A stretch of DNA of 64,000 bases from Cristatella mucedo. Taxonomy: Eukaryota; Bryozoa; Phylactolaemata; Cristatellidae. The notes under the pieces were generated by a model. The model ran no database searches, was not told the origin of the DNA, and saw only the letters and a program-made list of their open reading frames with translations. The position numbers were made by a program, and so were the translations under genes. Positions 33,116 to 46,672 of this stretch are shown one piece after another. The first letter of the stretch is position 1. Each line of letters opens with the position of its first letter. Location of the stretch: the NCBI GenBank assembly GCA_009760855.2, contig WPIO01000007.1:6544501-6608500 (forward strand). The letters are read 5' to 3'.

Positions 33116-36100
33116 TGTCCTTGTCGAAGCATCACAGAGCAAAGAATTGCCCATCACTGGAACGCAAAGCAGAAATCAAAGATCAAAAGTCGGTGAGAGC
33201 AGGCAGCGATGTGGTTTAATGCACAGCCAAAAGAAACTGACTTGCACAGCTCTCTCTATCGGCAAGGCCAAATAATGCAAGAAAGGCAGCAATCGTATAC
33301 TCACAAACTGAATCGGGTGAAAGTCTAAGAGTAGCAATATTTCCGAAAACAAACACCCGAGGTGTGATTACCACCTTCAGACAGGAAGCATTAGCTGAAA
33401 ACAATGTGGAGCCTGCTTGCACCTGGTGACATAATGATAGCAAAACAAAATTAAACAAAGTTAGATTAAATATAATTAGATTTATGTTCATGTTGCAAGA
33501 AAATTATGAATATAATTTAGAAATGTTTTCATTTTTCCTTTAAATACATATTGTGCTCCATTAACCAAGAAGTCTAAGCTTGGCAGTCAGTGGGTCGGGC
33601 TCACCAGTCAACCAGGCGAGGCTACTCAGGCCCACATTTCACCAAGTTAAAGCTTCCCGTGATTTTTCACCGATGCAGGCCCATATAAACCCACGGTTTC
33701 CATCGCCATTGCAGATGGCGAGTTTTCACAGCAATGGATTGGGGGAAAGCAGAAGGAAAATAATTCAAGCACACCTATCGGGACAACAGCGAGAAAAACA
33801 ACCGAAGGAAGCCACTCCGTGCTGAAACTCACCGGAAACGTTGCATACGACAAACTCGTTAAGAGGAAGACTGAAAAACACACCCGGGAGCTTCGTGCGC
33901 TGTCAGAGCTCAACGAACGCCTTACTTTAGACAAGATACAAAAAGAAGAGAAAGAGAGTGAAGGCATGAATCGAGCACTTTGCGACCCGGGTCTATGGGT
34001 CCGTGGTATGGAGTCCTTGCCCGACAGTAGGCCGGGCTCGCCAGCCAGGCTGAGCTCACCGCTCGCTAGGTCAGCGGACACACAGGCCACAGTTGTGATG
34101 TAACACTGAAATCCCCCTCTTTTTCACGGCTATAAGCTAGGAATAAAAAAAAAAACAGAAAACTTCCATAGCACCCTCAAAAGAACTAAATCTCTTTCTA
34201 ACAACTTTACATATGCAGGGAAGAAAGCATGCCTTACAAGCTCGCCAAAACCGGCAAAGTATCGACAGGTCACAGCAAACTAGCTGCAGAGACATGCACC
34301 GAGACATGCCGCAGACGTGCTGCCCACTGAGAGCCAGTCTCCTATGGCTAGAGATGACATTTCACGGCTGCATAAGGACTGCATTGGTACTGAAGACACC
34401 CTCTCCATCTTCCTCCTGCCCTCTTCCTTCCTCCCTCCCTCTTCCTCTCATTCGTGTTTTTCATGGTCCAATAGGCTCTGCACTCAACCTCTTTATTAAT
34501 CTTTTCATATCGCCAATACTTGTTTTTCTTACAGCTGTAATAAACTTGGATAAACAATACACTGCTTTCAAGAATGACAACAACCAACGCTCTAGTGTCA
34601 ACAATGGCCAAATAAAGAGAACGACGTAAAAGGATACAAATACGAATGCCAGCTGAGCATCTCGTAGCGTAGTTGAGTACCACAAGTTTGCAGCCGGTAC
34701 GGAGTGTACAGCCTAGCGAAGAGGAAGACAAAACTGCTCCATTTGCAGCACCGAGTTGCCCGTCAAAACGACCAACAGGTGGTCGCAGTGCATAAACATC
34801 CCACATTGTGATATTGCAAAAGTTGCAGAGCTAGAGTTACCTCTTTGCTATGCAAGTGATCTTCCATGTAGTACCAAACGAATAAGAAAATGGAGAGGAC
34901 CACAATAAACATGCTTTCATGGCTACAACCAAAGAAGCAGTGAAAGAGCTCACCGAACGGTATGAATACTAGCAGGCAGACGAGATTGACCTCACTTTAA
35001 GCTGTCATGCCCTTCATCACGTGTTCCAGTACAGAGTACCCGGCCCCATCCTTAACGTCTATGGTGCACAAGGAGAGCCGCCAGGCATTTAGGAACATGA
35101 CAGGGATTACAGTCATTACACATCACGCCTACTCCTTGCACAGATCATGAAACAAGCTTTGTCTAGGTAGCGCATTGCCACAAGGTTCCAAAGCAAGCAC
35201 CTTTGCCTGACGTCCCATTCTTTGTGCATCAAAGGATTGGTCAACTCGAGGGGCAAGCACTTCATCCGATAGATACTACCCAAACAAAGACAATATTTCA
35301 CCACTTGTTGCCAAGCAACACACTAAGCTGTAGGAGTGCGGGTCAAGCATGCGCACTCACGATTACCAGTCGAGAATGGTCAATGGCTCAGTCGTCTACC
35401 TCTCTCACCTACACCCCAGTATGTGGCTTGTACTTCAATTCCCCAAACCAACATCCCACCAGCAGCATTTTCTAGCTGACACTATAGATAACCGGATGTC
35501 GATTGAGCCACATTTAATTTTTTAAATCTACAGCACTTAACTATAATAGTAGGTGAAGGTCATTCACTCATACAAGATACTCACATCATGGGCTGCAGGA
35601 TATCAGGCTGACCTGAAAGCAATGCTTGAGGAGCATTGGTCCCCAGGAGATGGAGTAGATGCTCCGGTGAGGGGAAAGCAGATACCCCCCTAGGGGGAGG
35701 ATGCTCCACAGGGGAGGGGGTGTGTAAGGCAGATAATAATACTAATAATAATAATACACTTGATAAAGCGCCCTCAGAGAACTCAATCTCTTTCTAGGCG
35801 CTTTATATTTGTTGCAAAGGCAACACGATCGAATGGTAAGTGGTATTATGCTTGATAAACAACATAAATAACACGGTTAGGTGTGACATGCACAGGGTCA
35901 GCATGCAAGTGTGGTTAGTGGTCGCATGCAACAATGTCAGCACGTATAAGTACATAAAGGACAAATCACAGGGACACACTAAATGCTCTGGAAGGAAACG
36001 CTCCAGGGGGATGCTTTGGGTCTCTTGTATAGAGACCTAAGAGAACTAAATCTCTATCCAGATGCTTTAAAACGTGCTGCAAGAGAATCAATAATCAAGC

Positions 36101-36482
36101 TTTAGTGACAATGATGACATCATGCTTAGACAGGCTTACAAAAGCCAAAAACTATCTTGCTTAGACCAGCATGCTAAAGCAAACAAGAAGCAGGAACTCA
36201 GGATCAGCAATTACTAGAACCTTTGGCTGGTAACTCGCACTGAACCGTGTACATGTAGCATGCAAAGCACAGAGGAACAAAACATGACAAGTTCACTGGG
36301 GTGAAGGAAAAGCTGACCAGAACAGAGGGTTCCTTAGGGAAATGAGTCTTTAGCTGAGACTTAAACGAAGCTAGGTAATTGCAGGTAGTGACCGTATCAG
36401 GAAGCGAGTACCAGACTTTAGGAGCATACAAGCTGAAGGTTCGATCACCAATAGATGATTGCTCATGCACACATGATTGTGT

Positions 36483-36554
<72 letters not shown>

Positions 36555-36968
36555 AGTTTGTGCAAACACTCACGCGAGAGCACAGACTCAATAAGTGTGC
36601 ATGCTTTCTTTACAGCATATGCAAAGTGCCTAGAAAGAGATTTAGTTATTTTAGGGTCAACACCATCAAAGAGGCATCTATTAAGAACCTATTCTACACA
36701 TACACGAACAACTTAGCTGCTTCCTCTTTACTCTGAAAGTGTGTCTCCCCAACTCATACAAGCTAGCATTGCCCACGTCGGTTGCAAGCAAAGTTGCTGC
36801 ATCATGAGCATACCTGATGCTGAATGTCAAGTACAAAGTCACAAATGAGGCAGCAAGGCTGCTCAGCCGGGCACGTGGCTTGATGGAGCTCGCAAGTGGA
36901 ATGAAGAAGGTGCTGCCTTTAAAACAATAGTAACCATGCACATATAAATACACCGCAACTCAGCTATG

Positions 36969-37042
<74 letters not shown>

Positions 37043-39232
37043 CACACAAACACACACACACACACACACACACACGTGTGCAAACCCACACCTTGCACTG
37101 AAACGCAGACCTTTCACTACACCGCTCACTGGGTTGCTGGGCAACAGCTAGCCAGTATCAGTGCAAAGAACAAACACAAGTAATGCCTTATGTCCACCAG
37201 GTCTCGAAGTGTATATGTACTGTACAGCAGCATTCATGCATGGTCGGCAAGCAGCAGGCAGAGGATATGCTTAGTAGATGCAAGCATTCACAGGCCCATC
37301 ATTAAGGCAACCGACAAAACTGACAGCAAGACACCGACCGAGTGGAGCCGGCAACTTCACAATAGTCTGCTTACATGAAGTAGCACTCAAGAGCTGGGAA
37401 GTAGTAAATAGCATCTCTGCCTGTCTCTGTCTGTCTTTGTTTCTCCTTGCTCGCTCTTTCTCCCTCTTCTCGCTGCTCTCGATGCAATGTATCTGTCTGC
37501 CAAACAACATTTGCCACTCTCGTTGCTTGCCGTTTAGAAGCCCACTTACTACGGCAACTACCTACCGTACAGCTAGCCTACTGAATAACGTGACCATTAA
37601 CACTACCTTCAGATTGTGGCATTTTATTGTCGATCGTATGCAGTCATTATAAAGAGACGATAAGTGCAATTAAGAGTCTTGCCTGGCACGCATGCCTCTC
37701 CGAGCTGGACCACGTTTTTCTGTAATCCCATGTAATTTATCTACCCCTTGAGCTAAATCCCCAAACAGTCCAACGGCAGATGGCCTTAGGTCCTGCATTT
37801 TGAAACTGCTTTACTTGCAAACGAGGCAGAAGGGGGCAAACGTTCACATGTCCAGCCTTTAACCCAGGGGCGAAAGGTCCAAGGATGAGGCAGCGACCTC
37901 TCGGATGGGATACCCCCAGCCCAAGCAGGCCCCAAGACCGTCGAAAGTCTGTGCAACGGTCATCCGACCTGCGGCGTCGATTAAGCTGAGGCAGTGCCTG
38001 TCAGCCGAGGGTGTAGCGCTAGACGACAGAACAAACAAGGCATACGTCCACACCGGGTTCGCGAGGCCTGGCGAAGCAATCAAATCGATTACCTATCGGC
38101 TTGCCACTGCGATGCCTCGAACTGCGGCTTCTCGCCCACCTGCTGACATCCCCGGAGCGGGGCAAAGCAGCGCAGACACGAAATGAAACGCCACCCTCGA
38201 GCATCGCCGAGTGGCTTGCTTGCGGCGCCGGATCGACCAGCAAGGTAGCGACCAGAGGCTAGAAGCATCAAACGGGGCGAGCCACAGTCCATCTCTTACC
38301 TAGCAGGGTCCAGGTGAACATCTGACAAAGCACGGGAAGCCCGAGCTTTGCTTCAATACTCAGCGAAGTCCACTTTACCACCAGTCCAGTCACCAGCAGC
38401 AGGGCAGACTAGAGAAGAGCGATCGTGGAGTGAGCGATTGATTGTGGACGACAACGATTCGGCGAGTGTGCAGGCCAGCACGGTCAATGCGGCAGGCCAA
38501 TGCCTCATCCCTTTCCCATAATAGTCTGATTTAGAAAACGAGCCTCTAATACTAGAACAGCTCTACTCGAGCAAGGTCCGTCAATCGATCGGCTATAGTT
38601 TATTTTTTACAGAGAGAGTGAGGGGAGAGAGTGTAGAGAGTAGAGAAAGAGGGAAGGAGGGAGGGGGAAGGAGGGAGAAGGACGGGAGTTCGAGAGAGAG
38701 AGAGAGGGAGGGAGGGAGGGAGGGAGGGAGAGAGAGAGAGAGAGAGACTAGAAAGCCAATGCTGCAGGCAGCCGGTGGCGACGAGGTTCGCTAGCAAGTG
38801 CAACGCCGCGACAGGAATGAAAAGAGCTCAGCAGCTCAGTGCCAGACCTGACTAGCCCACCTGATATTTCAGTAGGTTCTCGGACAAAATTCGAGCTTGA
38901 TAGTAGGTAGCAATGCTTGCACAGCAAGCAGCCAGCAACCTGCAAGAGAGGCCCATGACGAGAGATTAGCCTAGGAGGCAGAGGCGACGACTGCACGCAT
39001 TGTATGAGCTTCAGAGGCAGCGACCGCCCTACACTGGAGACCCTACATAGGCACAGCAGGCAGCTGCACACAGAGCAGGCGCACACTACGTAAATGACAC
39101 GAGAGGTGAGTTGAAAAGCAAGAGCATCACGGTCAACCTCGCATTCCCTTTCCTCACAGGCCTCTCTCTGTAAAGGCCTGCCTTCTTCATCTGGCCGGTC
39201 TATGCTAACTCTAGCTCGCTTTCCTCCTCCTC

Positions 39233-39306
<74 letters not shown>

Positions 39307-42300
39307 GACCTCTCTTGCTCTTTCTAGGGCTCTATTATTTTTTCAGAACTAAGTCACTGAACAGATGAACTGCATCGCAATGGAGCACCGGTCAAAATAG
39401 ATGAGCTGGTGTGTGTTTAACATCTGGAGTCAGAGGTGATAGCTTAACCCCCAAGGATGGCTTTTTCTTTTGAAACTATTGTTTAAGGAGTAGGTGTGCT
39501 TGTCTTGCTGAATAGCAAACGATTTTCGATCACACTCGCACTAAACAGTACCCGACAACGCTGTATTATTAACTCAAGTGCAGAAAACATTAACTCTCAC
39601 AGGAACTGTCTGTCGTCTGTGACTCTGAAACGATGCACTCCGATTGGCTAGTGTCTTGGCTCATGCCTGGCAGCAGGAGCGCTGCGCTCTGATTCGCTGC
39701 TCAGGGTCAGGGGGAGCCTCCTGGCACCAGCACACGACAACAGCTAGGTGGTGGTGCTGCCATAGGCTAGAATATACACTCTCACATAACGATATCTAAA
39801 TTACGACAACCCTTGCAGCGCTTGGCGCTACATACATCTGCCGACTGTTCAGTCACACTTGGCAACTGCATTGATACGTTGTCACAATGTAATCCATCTC
39901 CTTTTTTTCAGAAGCAAATGCTTCGCTTACAACTCAGCGTCCGGCCATTCTAACATGTGGTCAGCGTGCAAAGCAAGACCTCAAAATGAAACATGTCACT
40001 CACACCAAATTGTAATGAGTGCTTCTGCCAACGACGGGCAGCAGAGGAAACACAGCCAGGACGACACATGACGCGCTCCAGCAGACGAGCAGCTGCTGCG
40101 GCATAGATGCCGAAGGACGCCGGTGAGTCGAAATGGTAGTCGACCACCAAGGAGCAGTAGCAAGCCACAGTAGTCCAAGTGAGAGCAGCTCCCGGCGAAA
40201 AAAACTGAGGACCTACAAAGCAGCACATCAAACCGGAGTGCTTGGGCGGAGAAGGATTTTGCTGCAGTATACGAGGAGGCTTCGGGGGCATGTGCAGGCC
40301 AGGCCATTGCACAACACCGTGCACAATACAAAGGCCGAGGCTAAGGCAACCTACGCAAGGTCGCAACCTGCCAGCAAGCTGGATCTCTCGGCCAGCACAA
40401 ACTCTTCGCGAGGCGAATCAGCAGCTACTATATCAGTGTATCTACAGTATATTAAAAAAGCCACCTGATGACGGTAAAGGGCATTTAAACTAGGCAAAAT
40501 CTGAGGAGTGAATTATTTACGACTACAGTTTAGGGAGTAAGCTGAATTACAACTGCACAAAAGGATCGGCAACAAAGAAAAACGGAAAGCAGACGGCAGT
40601 GCCGGTTTATCAACTAGGCTGGGCCAGTATAGATTAAGTTGCCGTTAACTAGATGTTGGAACGGCTCACCAGCAACCGGCTCATTCATAGCAGGCATGAG
40701 GATCTGGGTTCTCGATCACCTCGAGCCGCCCGTTTTTGTCTTTTATTTTAAAGCAAGAATGGCACGAGCAGAGGTTTTTTGGTGCAAGAGGTTCTAACCG
40801 ATGAATATCTAATAATTCAGTACATTATCAATTCTCCTCATCAAAGGTGTGTACATGGATCTATGCTTGTAATCCAAATTACATTTGCAGTGTGGGTTCT
40901 TGTGTCGCCGAAAAAGGCAGTGAGACTGCAAGCAACAGCCAGGTCGTACCAGCTGAGCACTTCTATGGCAAAGGTGCAACAAAAGGAAGCGACGAATATT
41001 AATGGCTACATACACAATACTCGCATGATTTCCATTCCACAGTGCTAAGTGCTGCTATTGCTGCTGCATTTCCCAGGGATGAGTATACAATGGTCCAGTC
41101 AATGATAGAGCAGCTCTTTCGTTTTTTTTTATACATCGCCCAGATATTTCGTTTGCTATTTTTACGGACTCGTTAAATAATTTACATCACCCCGTGGTAG
41201 TGACGAGAATTTTCACCACCGAAAAATTCCGGAAGCCATGGGTATTTGGTATTTTTTTCTGGAAGAGATGGTGACAGTGGATTCCCTTCAGCATTCCAAT
41301 TACTAACGAGTTTCCAAGGCCTCAAGCAGGCAAAAGCACTAGCATACAAAAAGAAATCTCCGTACTGTTTTATCAGCAAAAAGGACATTGCAAAACCAAC
41401 TTGAAGAGTCTACTGTTAAGCATCACAACCATCAATAACCTGCTTTCTTTGATTACCCAGTGTTAGCAGACAGCAGCTGAGCTGTTAAGAAAGAGGATTC
41501 CCCATCATTTAAAGGATGCATACGTTCCGGTCAAGCCTTTTCTTTGCCTCGGGAAACGTGCATTTTTCTTTATTCCTGTGTTTTGCATGCTAACGTATGG
41601 TAGAGTCGGTTACTAGCCTGAGGTCTTACTCACCGGGAACTTACTGAGTGTTTTCATGTTGGCTTTAGCATGATGGCTTGAACAGGATACTCGTGTTGCT
41701 TTTGCATGCTTGACACCGTAAATGTTGCTGACCCTTGGTTATTGATTATTTTGCAGTTTTAGAGCCGCAGTATAGCGACTGAAGTCCCCTTTAGGCTATA
41801 TAAACAGCCAGCATTACTATTTCATTACCTACAAACAATGCTCGAATGCTCGTGACGAGGCTAGCTAACTTTGGGAAGTTCCCTGGAGGTTCTACAGTCA
41901 GCCCACTAGACCCACTGTCCCACAACATGAGCACAGTCCATGTATATGTCCGATGAACTGAACGAGTAGGCGACACTCTCACCTCTGGCTGCGGAAGTCG
42001 TGGTGGTTTTGATACCCCTTTACGACATAAACTACTCCTTTCTTTGTTTCCTATCATTACTATACACGATGGCTCACTAGGTAAGGCGGTTGCTTTTCAC
42101 GACCTCGGCCCCGAGGTTGGGGGTTCGAATCCTGTGGTGGGTGATCCTTTATCTCGCTGCAAGCGGTGGTGATAGCCGTCAAGGCTCTTCTGTCGCTATA
42201 CGAAAGAGGCTGTTAAATCAGATAGTATGTTTGGAGTGATAAGCGCTAGACAAATCCATTTAACGATTCCGATTTAAATCGATTGGTGATAGTCCTATAT

Positions 42301-45300
42301 CAGGGAAGAAGCATCGAGCAATTTTGTGCTTGTAATACCCATGAAGTTCCCAGAGTTTCCCTCTGGAGAATTTGCGTCAATATTCAACACATGCATTTGA
42401 CATCCAAGTACACGAATGAAAGAGCTTAGAGTACTAACATATTGACTACATCCATCCATATAGAAAAGGCATTCGTATACGAGAAAAAGTGATGCCAACG
42501 GTTGACTGATACGAGAGATGGAATATTCACAATATGAGACGCCAGCCGATGATATCAACACTTTCCTGCAAAAGTTAGACTGCAATGCCCATATCGGGCA
42601 GATTGCATAATATGGCAGTTCAAGAAATACGATGTGCAAAAGCTATCCTCTAAAAGCCTGACGTTAACATTCTGCACTTGGAAGCAGAGAAAGAGCTCGA
42701 ACACAAGAGACAGACAGACGGAACGAAAGTGAACAGAAAGAACTTGCCGGGAAAAAAGCTGTCAGCTGATGCAACAGCTAAACGTAAATACCAGGAGAAC
42801 AGCATCAAATGCTTTCAATTCACTTAAAATAGTAATAAAAAGAATAATACTAGATCGTTTGCTTAGCATCATAGGAGAAATAAATAAACTGTCGGCTGAT
42901 ACAAGAGCTACACGTTAATAGCAGGAGAACAGCATCAACTGCTTTCAATCTACTTATAATAATAAAAAATAATAATAATAGGTCGTTTGCTTAGCGCCCT
43001 AGGAGAAATAAATCTCTATTCAGGCACTTCACAACTCGCTGCACTTGCAGTGGGCAAGTGATGATTGTCAGATGCAGGACTCGAACCCACGACCTCGGTC
43101 ACGAAGGGCGAGCACCTTACCTCCTGGGCTAAGACCCGGACGCAGAGTGAAGAAAGAGCAGGAGACCGTAGAAACTCAGCAGCTTGCTTGAGAAAAGAAG
43201 AAGCACAGAGTGGAGGAGGGAGAGAGACACGTCAACAAACAGAAAAAGAAGAGAGGACTGAGCGGATGGAGGGAGAAAGAGAGGGATGAATGGGAGGAAA
43301 TAGGTAGGTACGACTAAATGGATGCAGGAGGATTGGACACAAGAGGTATGGAGGGTGGGACAGACAGAGGCTGAGTCCAACGGCTCCTAAGTCACCGAGT
43401 CCTACGAAACATCGGGTGAATCAGAGAGCTAACCGGGCAGAGCGCACGTGCAACTCTGGCTCAGGATAAACATTTCATGTGAGCAATGAACCACAAAATC
43501 CAGACACTACAGCACGTCCACAAACAGGCAAAACTCCACAAACAGGCAAAGCCGCAGCAGCACAGCCTGAGCAGGCTTTTGCCAGGCGCCTAGCCCAGAT
43601 TGCCAAACAGACCACACACTGATATTTCTCGCTGCAATACTGAAAGCATACCGAAAATAGAATGGCAAGTCCTGCCGTCAGCAGCCTTCACAATTAAACA
43701 GTATGGCGATTAGCAGCAGCATGCGGCAAATTTTGATCCACGGGCCACTAGTTGTGCAGGCATCGAGGCAGACAAGAAGAGCAGGCTTACCATCAGCTCG
43801 AGGCCGAAGCAGAGCAACAGCAGCGCAAGAAGACCCGACCACGACCGCTTCGTGGTCGTGCTGAGCTGAAGGCACCTGACCACAGCACGGCCCCTATACG
43901 AATAAGCAGTCAACACGAAAGTCAACGAACTAGAAGTAGAGAAACGCCAACACTGCTGCTTAGTATCGACCAATGCATAGAGCTATAGTGGTACATTATC
44001 ACACACCTCTTGAATACTTCTTCCCAAAGCCAAGTTGGACTTAGGCTGTACAGATAGTATGACAATGGTGAACTCTGAACTGAAAAACAGAATAAAAAGT
44101 TTTGATTGTCACTGCAGAGCTAGTGCCTATTGTGGTATATACAGCCAACTTATTGGGTAGGCTATTGCTTTAGCACAGTTGACCGAGAGCAAACAAGTCA
44201 GTTGCTTTCTTTCCAGAATATGCAAAGGGCCTAGAGAGGGATTTCAATTCTTTTAGGGTGGTATATGAAGCAAATGTTTATTTACTACTCTTTAAAAGTG
44301 AAACCATTATGTAAACATACCCTCCGTCGGACTAATTTCTATGCTTATAGCAAGATTATGTTTACATGGATGGAGTCGCGTGACTTACACAATAAGCCCA
44401 CTTTATCGCTTTTATTATGGCTCGTCACAATAAACATCTTCACCAATGATTAAAGGAAAAAGAGATGCATACACACTCAGGCACTAAACAATCTTTGCAA
44501 TATGGCCACTGCTGCTGTGGCTGTGAATTTGTTCGAATAATAAGAGGACTTTCTACGCCGCCAGGCACACTAAAGTTATTCAAAGCATGCGAAAACATTT
44601 ATTGGCAACCCAAAAACAAAGACCTATGCTGCTGCTGGTGTGTGTGTGTGTGCAAATGTCTATGTGTGCGTGCGTGTTTGTGTGTAAGTGTTGTGTGTGT
44701 GTGGTGTGTGTGTGTGTGTGTTTAGTGTGTGACGTCGTCCAACCACCATTATTTATGACCTCCTTTGTCTGGCCAGGAATATAACCTAAAAGCTTCTGTG
44801 GTGTCTCTTAAACTGTAGCACATTCCAAGGAGCCTTAGCTTTACTTAACAGGTCGTCTGTTAGTGTAGGCCAAACACCAAATTACACGGCTCAAATACTG
44901 TGTTTGGGGGTCATTATATTTGGTAGCAAGATAACACTGCTAGATAACAAGGTGCTGGTACACACGCACGCACGCGCACACACACACAAACACACTGCGT
45001 AGCACTGTCAATGCTCCGCCATTTCGTCTTGGATATGTGCACAGCGCCAAAGCAGGGCTGTCTGCTCGACGATGGACAAAAATGCAACTCCTCGAAGCGT
45101 GCCCCCCCCCCCCGTCCTGCAGGTGTCGATCGACCGCAGTCCTTTCGGCACACATCATAGCCTGGTCTGCAAAACTCAGGCGCCCGTAGCTCTCTCTACG
45201 ACTTACCGAGCAGCAGCACGACGATGGTGATGCGGCAGACGGCAAAGGCAACAGCTCGCATTGACCAGCGTGACGCGTGCCGAGCACTCTCCGGCGGCAC

Positions 45301-46630
45301 GTCTAGCGGCAGCATGGCCACCACCGTGTAGGCCATCCAACCACCAAAACCAAGGGCCAGGCACACCCTGCCGACGAACGAGCAGGCTCGCGTTCGAGCA
45401 AACCACAGCCACTTCCGGCATGGGCTAACGGCGACTGCCCGGCCATTGCAAGCAGCAGCGATGGCGCCGTGACAAGAAGGCGTATGAGAGTACCTAGGCA
45501 GCTGCGTGCGCATGCATCTGGCGAATGATAACCGCCAGCAGTGGCTATGGCTACTAGGCGACTCGCTGGCCAGATGCCGCTCTCAGCCAGCGAGACTCGA
45601 GGCGCACCATGGAGATGCACCATGCACACCTTTTCGGGCGGGCGGGGGTGTGAGCAGTCTCACCCGAGGAAGGTGCGATCGTAGGCGTGATAGTAGGCGA
45701 GACCAGCGAGTGCATCTGCAACAACGCCGACAGCGAGGCGCTCGGCCTCGGCGTACCGCTGACGAGCTACGGAGGCACTTGCCGCAGCAAGGCGAGAGGC
45801 CACGCCACTACTGGTCACGCGGTACGGACTGAACAGCGGACGCAGTGTCTGCTTTTCTACTTGCTCTTCCTTGACCTAGGAACAGAGCAGCGATGCGGCA
45901 AGTGAGTCCACAGGATGCAGAGCGGCCAACCTAATCTCCAGAGGCGGCAGGCAAGGAGTCCAGATGAAAAAGAGAACAAGATTAAAGATGAAAAAGGGAA
46001 AAACATAAATGAAATGAAAGGATCTAAGCTGCTTAGCTTAGCGCTCGACGGCACGAGCAGCTGCCACCTTGAACTGTGCTGCCACCTGCCGGGCATTGGC
46101 GAGCATGCTCTGCGCCTTGTCGTGATCCGACATGTCGAGCAGTGACGTCCTGAGGAGACCCTATAAAACAGAGCTTGATGTGTGCCAGTGCCGCCTTGCT
46201 GACTCACCCTGACAATCAGCAGATGCCACAGGGCGCAGAGGCAGTGCCGAGAGGCTGGCCAAAGCGCTAGCAAAGGGCACTTGCAAGCACGTGACAGTGA
46301 ACGCTTTTAGGAGCTTCAGGCGGCACCCAGCCACCCCCTCCCACCTACTGATGCTGTGACACCTGCCCTCGGCTTCTGCTTCTAGCTAGCGCTCTTGCTC
46401 ATGTTGCGCCGACGTTCGTGCTTAGCAGTGGGAGGCTGCCGGCGACAGAAACGAATCGCCGAGACCGGAAGACTTTGAGTGGAACCCGGAGCACTACGTC
46501 CAGACGAAGGTGAGCAAGCTTAAGCCCACAAGCAGACAGCAACAGGCAGACACGAGGCGCTTGTGCAGGGAGGGGGAGCTGAGACGAAGCAGCCAGCACC
46601 TGTAAGCTGCATTTAGGAGCCCACTGCAGC

Positions 46631-46672
<42 letters not shown>

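Noticed and set aside
33216-33491. Minus-strand [16 protein letters not shown], resembling the [15 protein letters not shown] motif
   Set aside because: Exon 18 at 31621-31676 carries the exact motif [11 protein letters not shown] in the correct phase. The phase of this piece does not allow joining to exon 19.
40883-40962. Minus-strand [13 protein letters not shown] with plausible splice sites, like the second half of exon 12
   Set aside because: It repeats a segment already present in exon 12 (40004-40212), upstream of that exon. A chance match.
41182-41388. Minus-strand [12 protein letters not shown], similar to the PIGN C-terminal FFFLVKDYGSW
   Set aside because: The real C-terminal exon, with [14 protein letters not shown] and a stop, is at 29622-29822. 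Position and phase do not fit here.
42295-42639. 114-codon minus-strand ORF containing [14 protein letters not shown], slightly like the PIGN YEALF segment
   Set aside because: The YEALF-equivalent segment is exon 16 (34841-34922). The ORF has no matching splice sites and lies in intron 11.
43516-43671. Minus-strand [12 protein letters not shown] reading after a ggcag acceptor, which looks like PIGN exon 12 (compare SFF-RR/YRY)
   Set aside because: The reading 40004-40212 matches both PIGN relatives and copy B far better over its whole length, with good splice sites and the correct phase. The piece at 43.6 kb has no convincing donor.
45000-45090. Candidate exon 10 of copy A next to the CA-rich run ([10 protein letters not shown])
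   Set aside because: There is no donor in the right phase, and 44007-44079 is an almost exact counterpart of copy B exon 10.
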